In this document: positions 1 to 10,010 of the stretch, piece by piece
How positions within the stretch are numbered: position 1 is the stretch's first letter
Layout: every line of letters starts with the position of its first letter
Source of the DNA: Nocardiopsis sp. ATB16-24
Lineage (GTDB): Bacteria > Actinomycetota > Actinomycetes > Streptosporangiales > Streptosporangiaceae
Assembly: GCF_030271535.1 (NCBI RefSeq)
Contig: NZ_JASCXJ010000018.1
Coordinates: 62,001-126,000, forward strand
Direction of reading: 5' to 3'
Length of the DNA stretch: 64,000 bases
The notes under the pieces: generated by a model
What the model was told of the DNA's origin: nothing
The model's input: the letters and a program-made list of their open reading frames with translations, nothing else
The model's database searches: none
Program-made: the position numbers and the translations under genes

Positions 1-3000
1 CTCGACCTCGTCCGGTTCGACACGGTGGCCGCGGACCTTGACCTGGCGGTCGAGACGACCGAGGTACTCGAACGAGCCGTCGGGAAGCAGCCGGGCCCTG
101 TCTCCCGTGAGATAGGCCCTCGCCCCACCGAAGCCCTCCAGGGTGACGAAACGGCGTGCGGTCAGCTCGGGGTCGTCGAGATACCCGTGGGCGAGGCCGT
201 GGCCGGTGACCGCCAGCTCTCCCGGCACACCCACCGGCAGCGCGTTCAGAGCGTCGTCGACGACCACCGCGCCGGAACCGTCGACCGGCGGCCCGATGGG
301 CGTCGAACGCAGGCCCGACAGGTCGCGAGAGACCCGGTAGCAGCAGGAGAACGTGGTGTTCTCCGTCGGACCGTAACCGTTGACGAGGTTGGCGCGGGGG
401 ACATGGGCCGAAGCCCGTACGAACAGGTCCGGGGGCACGGGCTCGCCACCCACCAGGAGGTGGGTCATACCGGCCAGCCGAGCGGGCTCGGCCTCCAGTA
501 GCCTCTCGAACAAGGAGACGGTGAAGAAACCGGCGGTGACACCGTGGCGTTCGACCGCCTCGCACAGCCTCCTGGGGTCTTGCAGCTCCCTGTCGCCGGG
601 CACCACGAGCCTGCCTCCGTTGGCCAGGGCTCCCCAGAGCTCGAACGTGGCCGCGTCGAAGGAGGTGTTGGAGACCAACATCGTGGTGTGGCCGTGGTCC
701 AGTGGCAGGGTGCGGTTGCCGCGGACGAGGCGTACGACGGCCTTGTGCGGGACCCCGACGAGCTTCGGTTCCCCACTCGTGCCGGAGGTGGGCATGACGT
801 AGGCGAGGTCCTCGGGCCCCGGGGCCGCCGCCACCTTCTCTCCGCTCGAATCCGTTCGCGCTTCGAGGGCGTCCACGAGGACACACGGCAGCTGCTCGGA
901 CAGACCGAGGTCCTCGGCGATGTCCGATCGTGTCACCCAGGCGCTGACCGCGGCACGTCCGACCAGCCGGGGAAGGCGGGTCCGGGCGTGCTCAGGGGCC
1001 AGGGGCAGGTAGGGGGCACCCGTGCGCAGCACGGCGAGCAGCGCGGCGGGCAGATCGGCGCACTTGTCCAGGACGACGGCCACCGGACCGTGTCCGTCGG
1101 GGACCGTGCGCCCCAGGGCGAGGGCGATCCGGTCGGCGCGCTCGCTCAGCTCCCGGTAGGTGATCCGGTGGTCGCCCTCCTGGACGGCGACCGTCTCCGA
1201 CCGCTCCCGCACTTGTTCGGCCACCAGGTCCACGACGCTCTCACCGACCGCCTCCGTGCTCGGCAGAGCCGTCGTCCTGATGAGCTCCTCCTCGTCCGGG
1301 CCGAGGTGTGGCAGATCGGCCAGCGGAGCGTCGGGATCGGTCATCGCCGCCGCCCAGAAGCCGCTGAAGGCCTCCGCCACGGACTCCAGAGCGCCGGGCG
1401 CGCATGCGGTCCCGACCCATTCGACACGGGGTGGGCCGTCGCCCCCTTCGTCCAGGAACAGAGTGAGTTCGTGGTGGGAGTTCGAGGGCAGACCCGGCCA
1501 CCTGCGGATCCGTTCCTCTCCTCCGTCCTCGCCGGCTTCGGGAAGCCCCTGGACCCGCTGTGCCAGGACGACCCTGGCGTGCGCGGGGTTCTCCCGACGC
1601 GTTCCTTGGTTCAGGTCCGCGGCCATGTCCTCGAAGGAGAGGTCGCGGTGTTCCATCGCCTCCCGAAAGAGGCTCGCCACCGCCTCCAGGTAGGTCCGCA
1701 GACTCCGCCCCTCGCCGGCCCGGTCCACATGGTCGCGCACCGGGAGCAGGTTCACCATGTGTCCGATGGCATCGGTGCAACCGATGTCGTGACGCCGGGA
1801 CACGGCAACCGAGACGGTGTTGTCAGGATGGCCCTGACGACGCCGGGAGAGGGCCTTGAACACCGCGAGGACGAGAACGAACGGCGTCGTTCCGGACTCA
1901 CGGGCCAGTTCCCGTGCCCGCTCCCAGAGGGGGAGTCCTCGTGTGAGGCGGAACCGTCGCGTTCGGTCCGCGTCCCGTTCCATCGGTGAAGGCAGGGCGG
2001 GCACGTCCGGGACGTCCCTCAGTCGCTCCTTCCAGTAGGCCAGGAGCGCCTCGGCGCGCTCGGGGTCCGGACCCGCCAGTGCCTTGATCGAAGCGGTGCC
2101 GGGAACACCCTCTGACCGGGAACCGGTCGGTCGTCCCTCGCAGGCGTGGACCAGATCGCGTTCGAGGATCGCCGCCGACTCTCCGTCGAACACGAGGTGG
2201 TCGGCCGCGAAGAGCAACGCCCCGAATCCGGGCCCCCGGAGCAGTTCGGCCGTCCACGGCCGAGACCCCGCGTCCAAGCGCCGGGTGAGCGCCTCACGGA
2301 CCCGTACGTCCACCTCCGACCTGTCCGCCACGCGGACCACGGGCAGGTCCACGGAGACCGTTTCGGCGACGTGCTGGGCGAGAGTCCCCTCCTCGGTGCG
2401 TCGAAAGGTCGTCCGCAGGGCCTCATGCCGGGCGACGACCTGTTCCAGCGCCTCACGCAGACACTCATCGGAGAGGGACTCCGGTATGTACAGCGCGTGC
2501 ACCACCGTGGTCGCCGACGAGTCCGGGTGGAGTTCACGCCAGGCCCACAGTCCTTGCTGCGCACGGGTCGCGGGGTAGCGCCCGGTGGACGCGGGAGGCT
2601 CCGTTGCCCGAGGAGAGGTGTCCATGTCCGCCAGGGCGCGGACGGTACGTGCCGACAGCACGTCGGAGGCCGTGGCGGGTATCCCCTCCTCCCGTAGCCG
2701 GACGGAGATGCGCACCGCGTCCAGGGACACGCCGCCCAACCAGTGGAAGTCGTCATCGACACCCACCTCGTCGAGGCCCAGCGCACCGGCCCAGGCCCGG
2801 CACATGAGTCGTTCCCGAGGTGTGCTCGCCGCCACGTACGGAGGGCCGTCCGTAGGCCGACGCCGTCCCTCGGCGAAGAGGGCCTCCACGTCCACCTTCC
2901 CGTTACCGGTCAGCGGGAAGGCGGAGGTGACGACCACACGGGAGGGCACCATGTAGGCGGGGAGTTCGGCCGCCGCGTGTTCCCTCAGGGAGGAGGGCCG

Positions 3001-4389
3001 CGTGTCCTCGTCCGCCTCCACCGCCGCGACCACCTTCCGTCGCCCGGGATCGCCGACCACGCCGACGACACAGCGGCGCACCCCCGGCACTCGACTGAGG
3101 ACCGCCTCGATCTCACCCGGCTCCACGCGGAACCCGCTGACCTTGACCTGGTCGTCCCTGCGCCCGACGAACTCCAGTTCACCGCCGGGCAGAAGACGGC
3201 CGTAGTCCCCCGTCCGATAGGCCCGCCGACCGTCCAGGAGGACGAACCGCTCCGCCTCCTCCGCCTCGTTCCTCCAGTAACCACGTGCCAGGCACGCGCC
3301 CGACACCACGATCTCGCCGACTTCGCCGGACCCCACCGGGCGCAGGCTCTCGTCCAGGAGGACGACACCGCTCCCCGCCACGGGCTTCCCGATGGGAGTC
3401 CGCCGAGCCGGATCCGACACCCGGTCGAACAGGTGGAGGGTGGCGGTGATGGTGGTCTCCGTGGGACCGTAACCGTTGACGACTCGCAGCCCGGGGCAGG
3501 CCTGACGAAAACGCTCCAGGACCCCCTGGGAAAGGGGTTCGACTCCCACCAGCACGCGCTTCAGGCCGAGGCCGCCGAGGTGTTCGGCCGCCTCGACCAC
3601 GGGAGCCACCAGACCGGGGGGAACGTAGACGCTGTCGATGTCACGGTCGGACAGGAACCGCCACAGTTCCTCCCCTCCTCGGAGGGACGAGGGCGGGGGC
3701 ACGTGGAGTGTGCCGCCGTAGGCGAGAGTGGAGAAGATCTCCCACACCGACACGTCGAATGCCGTGGGCGCGACCAGGCAGCCGGCGAACTCCGAGGGCG
3801 AGGGCGCCAGCGCCTCGTAGGAGTCCAGCATGTTCAGCACGCCGGCGTGCTCGACGAGGACGCCCTTGGGCCGCCCGGTGGAACCCGACGTGTACATCAC
3901 GTACGCGAGACCGTCCGAGGGACGGGACACGGGAGGAGGTACCGGGGCATCCGCCGGTGGTCGCTCCACCTCGTCCAACCGCAGGCAGGGTCGCCCGCCG
4001 TCATAAGAGGCACGAGGGTCGGCGACGACCAGGGCGTCGGGCTCCAGGTCGGCGATGAGCAGTTCGCGGCGTGAGGCCGGGAGTGCGCTGTCCACCACGC
4101 AGTAGGCGGCGCCGGCGTACAGCACCCCGAGCAGGGCCACGACCGTCTCGGCCTCCCGTCCGCCGAGAACGGCGACCCGCCCTCCGGGACGCACCCCCCG
4201 CTCCGCCAGGGCGGTGGCCGATGCGGCCGCTCTGCCGAGCAACCGGGAGTAGGTCAGACCCGGCCCCGTGGCGGGACGGAGTGCCTCCCGGTCGGGGTGG
4301 AGCGCGGCCTGCCTGGCGAACGCCTCCTGGAGCGTGCGCGGTCGTCCCTCGCCGTCCCAGTGGTCCCGTTGACGGCTTGGCAACTTCAT
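1..4389 (-). CDS. NRPS A-PCP-C-A, 3' end outside the window
   Basis: Nonribosomal peptide synthetase, 1463 residues visible and open at the window edge. Domains in order: adenylation (about 20-520; core TSGSTGRPKG, NGYGPTETT, LTGNGKVD), carrier protein (Ser near 551 in LGGVSLDA), condensation (about 605-1030; the HHxxxDG motif reads ADHLVFDG, keeping the second His, Asp and Gly), second adenylation (from about 1050; PTSGTSGEPK, NGYGPTEN). It begins directly with an A domain; the preceding PKS protein ends in a C domain, so C and A of one module lie on two proteins. Hand-read specificity codes are DVWYLGGITK for A1 (no confident match) and DAFFLGGTFK for A2, close to valine-type codes. The ATG at 4389 follows GAGGAGGAG at 5 nt and lies 50 bp after the PKS stop, so it is probably in the same transcript. 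Downstream domains, including any release domain, are not visible. Confidence 0.93.
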   Translation of the reverse strand, partial: MKLPSRQRDHWDGEGRPRTLQEAFARQAALHPDREALRPATGPGLTYSRLLGRAAASATALAERGVRPGGRVAVLGGREAETVVALLGVLYAGAAYCVVDSALPASRRELLIADLEPDALVVADPRASYDGGRPCLRLDEVERPPADAPVPPPVSRPSDGLAYVMYTSGSTGRPKGVLVEHAGVLNMLDSYEALAPSPSEFAGCLVAPTAFDVSVWEIFSTLAYGGTLHVPPPSSLRGGEELWRFLSDRDIDSVYVPPGLVAPVVEAAEHLGGLGLKRVLVGVEPLSQGVLERFRQACPGLRVVNGYGPTETTITATLHLFDRVSDPARRTPIGKPVAGSGVVLLDESLRPVGSGEVGEIVVSGACLARGYWRNEAEEAERFVLLDGRRAYRTGDYGRLLPGGELEFVGRRDDQVKVSGFRVEPGEIEAVLSRVPGVRRCVVGVVGDPGRRKVVAAVEADEDTRPSSLREHAAAELPAYMVPSRVVVTSAFPLTGNGKVDVEALFAEGRRRPTDGPPYVAASTPRERLMCRAWAGALGLDEVGVDDDFHWLGGVSLDAVRISVRLREEGIPATASDVLSARTVRALADMDTSPRATEPPASTGRYPATRAQQGLWAWRELHPDSSATTVVHALYIPESLSDECLREALEQVVARHEALRTTFRRTEEGTLAQHVAETVSVDLPVVRVADRSEVDVRVREALTRRLDAGSRPWTAELLRGPGFGALLFAADHLVFDGESAAILERDLVHACEGRPTGSRSEGVPGTASIKALAGPDPERAEALLAYWKERLRDVPDVPALPSPMERDADRTRRFRLTRGLPLWERARELARESGTTPFVLVLAVFKALSRRRQGHPDNTVSVAVSRRHDIGCTDAIGHMVNLLPVRDHVDRAGEGRSLRTYLEAVASLFREAMEHRDLSFEDMAADLNQGTRRENPAHARVVLAQRVQGLPEAGEDGGEERIRRWPGLPSNSHHELTLFLDEGGDGPPRVEWVGTACAPGALESVAEAFSGFWAAAMTDPDAPLADLPHLGPDEEELIRTTALPSTEAVGESVVDLVAEQVRERSETVAVQEGDHRITYRELSERADRIALALGRTVPDGHGPVAVVLDKCADLPAALLAVLRTGAPYLPLAPEHARTRLPRLVGRAAVSAWVTRSDIAEDLGLSEQLPCVLVDALEARTDSSGEKVAAAPGPEDLAYVMPTSGTSGEPKLVGVPHKAVVRLVRGNRTLPLDHGHTTMLVSNTSFDAATFELWGALANGGRLVVPGDRELQDPRRLCEAVERHGVTAGFFTVSLFERLLEAEPARLAGMTHLLVGGEPVPPDLFVRASAHVPRANLVNGYGPTENTTFSCCYRVSRDLSGLRSTPIGPPVDGSGAVVVDDALNALPVGVPGELAVTGHGLAHGYLDDPELTARRFVTLEGFGGARAYLTGDRARLLPDGSFEYLGRLDRQVKVRGHRVEPDEVE

Positions 4390-4439
4390 TGAGGCTCCTC
4401 CTCGGGTCTTCGGCGGTCGTGTCCCAGGCGCGTCCGGTG

Positions 4440-7400
4440 TCAGGGGCGCCATACGAAACGGCCCGAGGCGGCGGGGCCACGCCGGTCGAAGAGCTCTTCG
4501 ACCGGGGTCCGGGGGCCCCTTTCCGCCAAGAGTTCGAGAAAGCGTGTGACGCGCGCCAGCAGGCGTTCCACGCTGGAGGGAAGGTACCGGTCGGCCGCGT
4601 ACAGGGCATGGACCAGCAGTCCATCGCCACGGGGCAGGAATTCCACGGCCAGCGGGAACTTGGGGGTGGTGGGCAGGGGGACGTCGATCGGCCGCACCCC
4701 GCCGTCCGTCGACTCGGTGTCGAACATGGTGGCGATGACGGCGAACAGAGGGTTGTCCTCGTCCCCGCCGCCTCGGCCCAGGTGGTGGACCAGGTCCAGG
4801 TACGGAACGTCGGCGTGGGTGAGCGACTCCGAGAACACGGCCCGTGTCCTGTTCAGTACCGACCCGAGTGTCTCCTCCGCCCCTTCCCCGCCCACGTCCA
4901 ACCTCAGCACGACGGGATCGACGAACATGCCCACGACGCCCTCGAACTCCGCGCGGGCCCGGTTGGCCCGGTTGGTGCCGATGACGACCTCGGATTCTCC
5001 GCACCACCGGGAGAGGGCCAGCGCCAGTCCGGCCAGTCCCGCGGTGTAGAGGGTGGCCCCGGCCTCGCGGGTGATGCCGCGCAGGGCTTCGAGTACGGAC
5101 GACGGTAGGAGACGCGTCGCGACCGCCACCTCGCGGGGCGCGTCCTCGGCGATCTCACGGTCGGCCGGCGGGACGGTGGGGCCGACATCCGCCAACCGGT
5201 GCTTCCAGTGGTCCAGGTTTCCCGGGTATTGGGGGGCCGCACGGATATCGTGCTCCCACTGGACGAAGTCGCCGTACCCGCCTGGAGCCGCCGGTTCGGG
5301 CAGGAGCCTTCCCTCCAGAAGGTCCTCCAGCTCTTCCTGGATGATCTTGATGGACCAGGCGTCGATCGAGATGTGGTGGCAGACGAAGAGGACGTGCACC
5401 GGGCCCTTCCGGCTGTGCGTTATGAGCACGCGGGTGGAGAAGGACGCCAGATCGAAGGAGAGGTCCACCCGGGTACGGGCCGTGGCCGCGAAGGCTTCCA
5501 CGGGATCACCGTGATCCAGCTCCTCCACCTCGACGGGCACGTCTTCCACGCCGAGCACGACACGCCGGGGGACCTGATCCTCGTCCCAGCGGTAGGCCGA
5601 GCGCAGGACCTCGTGCCGGGCGAGGAGCTCGCGGACGGCCTCCCGTGTCCGCTCGACGGTGAAGCCGTCGGGCAGTACCCAGCCGAAGGGGACGTTGTAG
5701 TCCGTCCTGTCGGGGTCCAGCTGGTAGAGGTACCAGAGGCGCTGCTGCATGCTGGACATGGCGCCCTCCCCCACCCTGTCCGCCTCATCGCCCGTCGTCC
5801 GCGGCCCGGGCTCCTCGGCCAGGTCGACGATGTCCGCGACCGACTCGGCCGCCAACAGGGTGCCCAAGGACACGCTCCCGCCCAGGGCCGGCCTCAAGCG
5901 GGCGGCGATCTGCATCATCTGCAAGGAGTCGATGCCCAGACTGGCGAAGCTCCGGCCCAGGTCGACGTGCTCGTGTCCGCTGACCTCCCGGACCGTGGCC
6001 AGGACGATGTTCGAGGTCTGGTCCTTCGAGGGGTCCTCCGTGTCGAGCCGTGCCGCCTCGGCGACCTTGGCCAGTTCCTCCTCCACCAGCGCGCGCCGCG
6101 ACTCCACGTCGCGGACCGCGGGGACCACGACCGGCCTATCGACGCGCAGACTCCTGAGGAGCAGTGCGGCGCCGTCCGCGGTCCCGAGTCCGTCGGCGGT
6201 GCTTCCACCGTCACCGTTCCAGCCGTCCCAGACCGCCGAGATCCACCGCCCGCCCGGCCCGTCCGCCTCGGTGGCGAGCGCGTCCAGATAGGCGTTGGAA
6301 CTGACGTAGGCGCCGAAACGCAGTGCGCCGATGATCGTCGATATGGAGGAGAAGAGGACGACGAAGTCGTGGTCTCGCCCGTGCAGGGCACGGTACAGGC
6401 CGGCGGCCCCCACCACCTTGGCCTCGGTGAGGTCGAGCGCGGAACCGGTGTCCAGGTCCGCCAGGAGCGGGAAGTCCCCGGTCTCGGTGTGCGCGGCCAG
6501 ATGGAAGACTCCGTCCACCCGCCCGTGTTCGGTCGTGAGCTGATCCAGCAGTCGCTCCAGTGCCCCTGGTTCGACCAGGTCCACCTTGCGGTGGACGACG
6601 ACGCAACCGCGATCCCGCGCTGTGTCGAGCAGGGACCGCACATGCTCGTCGGGTACGCGATCGGGGTCCCGTCCGGTGAGGACGATGGTGGCCCTCACCT
6701 GTGAGGAGATGGCTTCGACCACCACGGGACCCAGCTTGCCGGTGCCTCCCAGCAGCAGGTAGGTGCCCCCTTCCTTGAGGGGGCAGGGCAGGTCCTCTGT
6801 GGCGGGTTCGTGGAAGAGACGGTAACGGATGCCCTGACGCAGGGCCAGGTCACGCCCTCCGGGAGAGGCCAGCTCTGCGACGATCGCCTCGACCTCCTTC
6901 TCCGGAGACTCCGCGGACCGCGGGTCCAGGTCGACGGTGGAAACGGTCAGTCCCGGCCATTCGTGCGGCGCGCACCTGATCAGGCCGACCACCGCGGAGG
7001 ACCCGGCGTCACCGGATTCTCCGGGTGTCACGGAGCACCGTCCCCGGGTCACCACCATCAGCCCGGACGGAGCGCTCTCACGCAGATGGCGCAGAGGGCG
7101 CATCAGACCGTGTTCCAGCCATGCCTCCAGTGCCGGACGGTCCAGAGGGGCGCCGACGGCCGTGTCCGGTGCCGTCAGGGTGAGGTCCACCAGGACCGGA
7201 GCCGGACCGTCCGGATCGGGCAGCGGTACGGAGGAGGGGTCGGAGAGCGACCGCGCGTCCACACCGGCGTCGGCCAGCCGCGCGGCGAGCGCGGGGCCGA
7301 GCCGGTCTCCCTCCGTGTGCCGGATGAGCACGCGGGAGGGCAGTGTGCCACGGGCCCCGCCCGTCGGCGCCGGGTCGGGACGCCACACCGGTACGTCGAG

Positions 7401-10010
7401 CACCCGGTCCGACCGCGTGCCGGGCCGGACGGACGCGGGCGTATGCCCGGCGGGTGTGTGGTTCCACAGGCGGCGCCTCTGGAAGGGGTAGGGGGGCAGG
7501 ATCGTGAAACGCTCGCCTCGCGTGCCGTTGGCGAGGTCCCAGCGAACCGGTGTCCCCCTGACCCACGCCTGGCCCACTCCGCGGAGCAGGCCGGTCAGGG
7601 GGGCCTCACCGTCGACCGCTCCGACGGTGAGGGCTTGTCCACCGTCGACGTTCCTGCGCACCAGCTTGGTGAGGGAGTCGCCCGGTGAGGCTTCGACGAA
7701 GTCGGTGTACCCGGCCTCACGCAGTGTCCCGAGGGCCTGCCGCAACCGGACGGGGCGGCACAGGTGCCGCACCCAGTGGTCGGGGTCCTCGGCTTCTCCG
7801 GGGTTCGACCAGGAACCGGTGAGCGTGGACACCACGGGGCGCCGCGCGGGTTCGCGCCGGACGGAGGTCAGTACCTCCCGCAGTTCGGCACCCGCCTCCG
7901 ACATCAGGGCGCTGTGCGGTGCGATGCGGCCGGGCAGGACGCGGGCGTCGATCCCATGATCGAGCAGAGCGGTGAGCTGTGCGCCGACCGAGTCCACCGG
8001 ACCGCTCAACAGGACCCGGTCGGGGGCGTTGTCCCCCGCCAGTTCCATTCCTGGCAGAAGCAGGTCGACCGCCTTCTCGGCGGAGCACGACACCGCCACC
8101 ATGCGGCCCTCGGGGGTGGCCCGCATGAGTCGGTCACGGGCGGCGAGAACGACCATGAGCTCCTCCCTGCCGAAGACCCCTGCCAGGTGTGCGGCGGCGT
8201 ACTCGCCGACGCTGCTGCCGCACAGCGCTCCGGCCTCGACCCCCAGGTCCTCCAGGAGTCGGACCAGGGCCACCTGTACCGCGGCCAGGGAGGGCTGATA
8301 GGCCAGCTCGCGCATGCCCGGGTCTCTTCCGCTCACTCCGTCCAGGAGTTCGCGGTCGGACATGCCGTGCGCTTCGGCGAAGCTCCTGATCTCATCGCGG
8401 AACACCCCGAAACGCTCATAGAGGTCCCAGGGCGCGTAGGACACCTCCGCTCCCTGCCCGGCGAAGAGGAACGCCAGAGCGGGCGCCTGTTCGGGCGCGG
8501 GTCGCGTCTGGACCGGACCGGTGAGGGAGCGTCGCGCCTCGGCGGGGTCGCCGACGACCGCGACGCGGCGGTGGGCCCGCTCCCTGCGCCCGGCGCCGAG
8601 CGTGTGCGCGACCTCGGTGAGGTTTCGGCCGGAGGCGTCGATGAGGTCCGCCACATCCGCCGCGAACCCGGCCAGGGAAACCGGATCGTGAGCGGACAAC
8701 GGCAGGGCCACCGGACCCGTGTGCCTTCCGGGGGTGTCGTCCCGGGCCGGGCCGTAGTCCTCGACGATGACGTGCGCGTTGGTGCCGCCGACCCCGAAGG
8801 AGCTCACACCCGCGCGGCGAGGTCCCTCCGTGGGCCAGGGGGTCGCGGCCCTCGGCACACGGAAGGGGGAATGGTCCAGATCCAGTTCGGGATTGGGGTC
8901 GTCGAAACCGAGGAGAGGGGGGATGACCCCTTCCTTCACCACGTGCACGGCCTTGACCAGGCCGGCGACCCCGGCGGCGCGGTCGAGATGACCGAAGTTG
9001 GCCTTGAGCGACCCCAAGGCGCAAAAACCGGTCCGCTCCGTGAACAGCCCGAAGGCGGACCGAGCCGCCTGGATCTCGATGGGATCGCCCAGGCGCGTCC
9101 CCGTTCCGTGCGCTTCCAGGTAGCCGATGGTCTCAGCCGGCACATCGGCGGCCGCCAGGCAGGTCGCGATCACATCGGACTGGCCCTGGACGTTGGGTGC
9201 CATGAAGCCCGACTTGGCACGCCCGTCGTTGTTGACGGCGCTTCCCCGGATGACCGCGTGGACCGGACGTCCCGAGGCCAACGCGTCCCCCAGACGCTGC
9301 AAGGCGACCACCGCGCCTCCGTTGCCCGGGACCGCGCCCCTGGCTCGGGCGTCGAACGGCAGACACCTGCCGTCGGGGGAGGTGATCATGCCCTCCTGGT
9401 GGACGTAGCCCAGGTGCTGGTCGGGGTCCACGGAGACGCCTCCGGCGAGGGCGATGTCGCTCTGCCCTCCACGCAGGCTCTGGCAGGCCATGTGAACCGC
9501 CACGAGCGAGGACGAGCAGGCCGTCTGCACGTTCACCGCCTCGCCCCGCAGGTCCAGGAGATAGGCGACCCTGGTGGCCAGGAAGTCCGGGCTGTTGGCG
9601 ATCATCCGTTGGTAGCGCGCGTTCTCGTCCCCGGTGCCTCCCGGCTCGGGGCGGTACCGGCTCGGCGCGGCCGCCGCGTACACCGAGACCGGGGCGCCCC
9701 CGTCCGGTACCACGGCCGACGCCTCCAAGGCCTCCCAACACATCTCCAGGAACAACCGGTGCTGCGGGTCCAGAAGCTCGGCTTCGGCCGGGCTGACACC
9801 GAAGGCCTCGGGGTCGAACAGGTCCTGGTCGGCGACCAGGCCCCCCGCGAGGACCCTGCCCTCGCCCGTGGGTCCCTCCCACCTGCTGACGCACTCGTCA
9901 CCGTCGCGGCATGCGGCCCAGAACGAGGGGATGTCGGGGGCCTGGGGGAATCTGCCCGACATCCCGACCACCGCGATGTCGAACTCGGGGTCGTAACCGG
10001 TTTCGTTCAT
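4440..10010 (-). CDS. Hybrid PKS-NRPS: KS-AT-KR-ACP-C
   Basis: 1856-residue hybrid megasynthase that extends a carrier-bound acyl or aminoacyl chain with a malonyl-type unit, reduces the beta-ketone and passes the chain to an amino acid. KS about 10-430, with Cys in TACSSS and His in EAHGTGT and NFGHLDRAAG. AT about 510-830, nucleophile motif GSSVG rather than GHSxG and IAPHS at the usual HAFH position. KR around 1088-1230, with GGTGKLG, LFSSIS and YxxxN in AYVSSNAY. No DH or ER. ACP Ser near 1360 in GIDSLQMM. C-terminal condensation domain from about 1400 with HHISIDAW, intact. The missing A partner starts the next protein. The ATG at 10010 overlaps the thioesterase stop as ATGA, indicating translational coupling; an in-frame extension to 10211 would overlap the thioesterase gene and was not used. 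Whether malonyl-CoA or another unit is loaded is not decided. Confidence 0.95.
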   Translation of the reverse strand: MNETGYDPEFDIAVVGMSGRFPQAPDIPSFWAACRDGDECVSRWEGPTGEGRVLAGGLVADQDLFDPEAFGVSPAEAELLDPQHRLFLEMCWEALEASAVVPDGGAPVSVYAAAAPSRYRPEPGGTGDENARYQRMIANSPDFLATRVAYLLDLRGEAVNVQTACSSSLVAVHMACQSLRGGQSDIALAGGVSVDPDQHLGYVHQEGMITSPDGRCLPFDARARGAVPGNGGAVVALQRLGDALASGRPVHAVIRGSAVNNDGRAKSGFMAPNVQGQSDVIATCLAAADVPAETIGYLEAHGTGTRLGDPIEIQAARSAFGLFTERTGFCALGSLKANFGHLDRAAGVAGLVKAVHVVKEGVIPPLLGFDDPNPELDLDHSPFRVPRAATPWPTEGPRRAGVSSFGVGGTNAHVIVEDYGPARDDTPGRHTGPVALPLSAHDPVSLAGFAADVADLIDASGRNLTEVAHTLGAGRRERAHRRVAVVGDPAEARRSLTGPVQTRPAPEQAPALAFLFAGQGAEVSYAPWDLYERFGVFRDEIRSFAEAHGMSDRELLDGVSGRDPGMRELAYQPSLAAVQVALVRLLEDLGVEAGALCGSSVGEYAAAHLAGVFGREELMVVLAARDRLMRATPEGRMVAVSCSAEKAVDLLLPGMELAGDNAPDRVLLSGPVDSVGAQLTALLDHGIDARVLPGRIAPHSALMSEAGAELREVLTSVRREPARRPVVSTLTGSWSNPGEAEDPDHWVRHLCRPVRLRQALGTLREAGYTDFVEASPGDSLTKLVRRNVDGGQALTVGAVDGEAPLTGLLRGVGQAWVRGTPVRWDLANGTRGERFTILPPYPFQRRRLWNHTPAGHTPASVRPGTRSDRVLDVPVWRPDPAPTGGARGTLPSRVLIRHTEGDRLGPALAARLADAGVDARSLSDPSSVPLPDPDGPAPVLVDLTLTAPDTAVGAPLDRPALEAWLEHGLMRPLRHLRESAPSGLMVVTRGRCSVTPGESGDAGSSAVVGLIRCAPHEWPGLTVSTVDLDPRSAESPEKEVEAIVAELASPGGRDLALRQGIRYRLFHEPATEDLPCPLKEGGTYLLLGGTGKLGPVVVEAISSQVRATIVLTGRDPDRVPDEHVRSLLDTARDRGCVVVHRKVDLVEPGALERLLDQLTTEHGRVDGVFHLAAHTETGDFPLLADLDTGSALDLTEAKVVGAAGLYRALHGRDHDFVVLFSSISTIIGALRFGAYVSSNAYLDALATEADGPGGRWISAVWDGWNGDGGSTADGLGTADGAALLLRSLRVDRPVVVPAVRDVESRRALVEEELAKVAEAARLDTEDPSKDQTSNIVLATVREVSGHEHVDLGRSFASLGIDSLQMMQIAARLRPALGGSVSLGTLLAAESVADIVDLAEEPGPRTTGDEADRVGEGAMSSMQQRLWYLYQLDPDRTDYNVPFGWVLPDGFTVERTREAVRELLARHEVLRSAYRWDEDQVPRRVVLGVEDVPVEVEELDHGDPVEAFAATARTRVDLSFDLASFSTRVLITHSRKGPVHVLFVCHHISIDAWSIKIIQEELEDLLEGRLLPEPAAPGGYGDFVQWEHDIRAAPQYPGNLDHWKHRLADVGPTVPPADREIAEDAPREVAVATRLLPSSVLEALRGITREAGATLYTAGLAGLALALSRWCGESEVVIGTNRANRARAEFEGVVGMFVDPVVLRLDVGGEGAEETLGSVLNRTRAVFSESLTHADVPYLDLVHHLGRGGGDEDNPLFAVIATMFDTESTDGGVRPIDVPLPTTPKFPLAVEFLPRGDGLLVHALYAADRYLPSSVERLLARVTRFLELLAERGPRTPVEELFDRRGPAASGRFVWRP

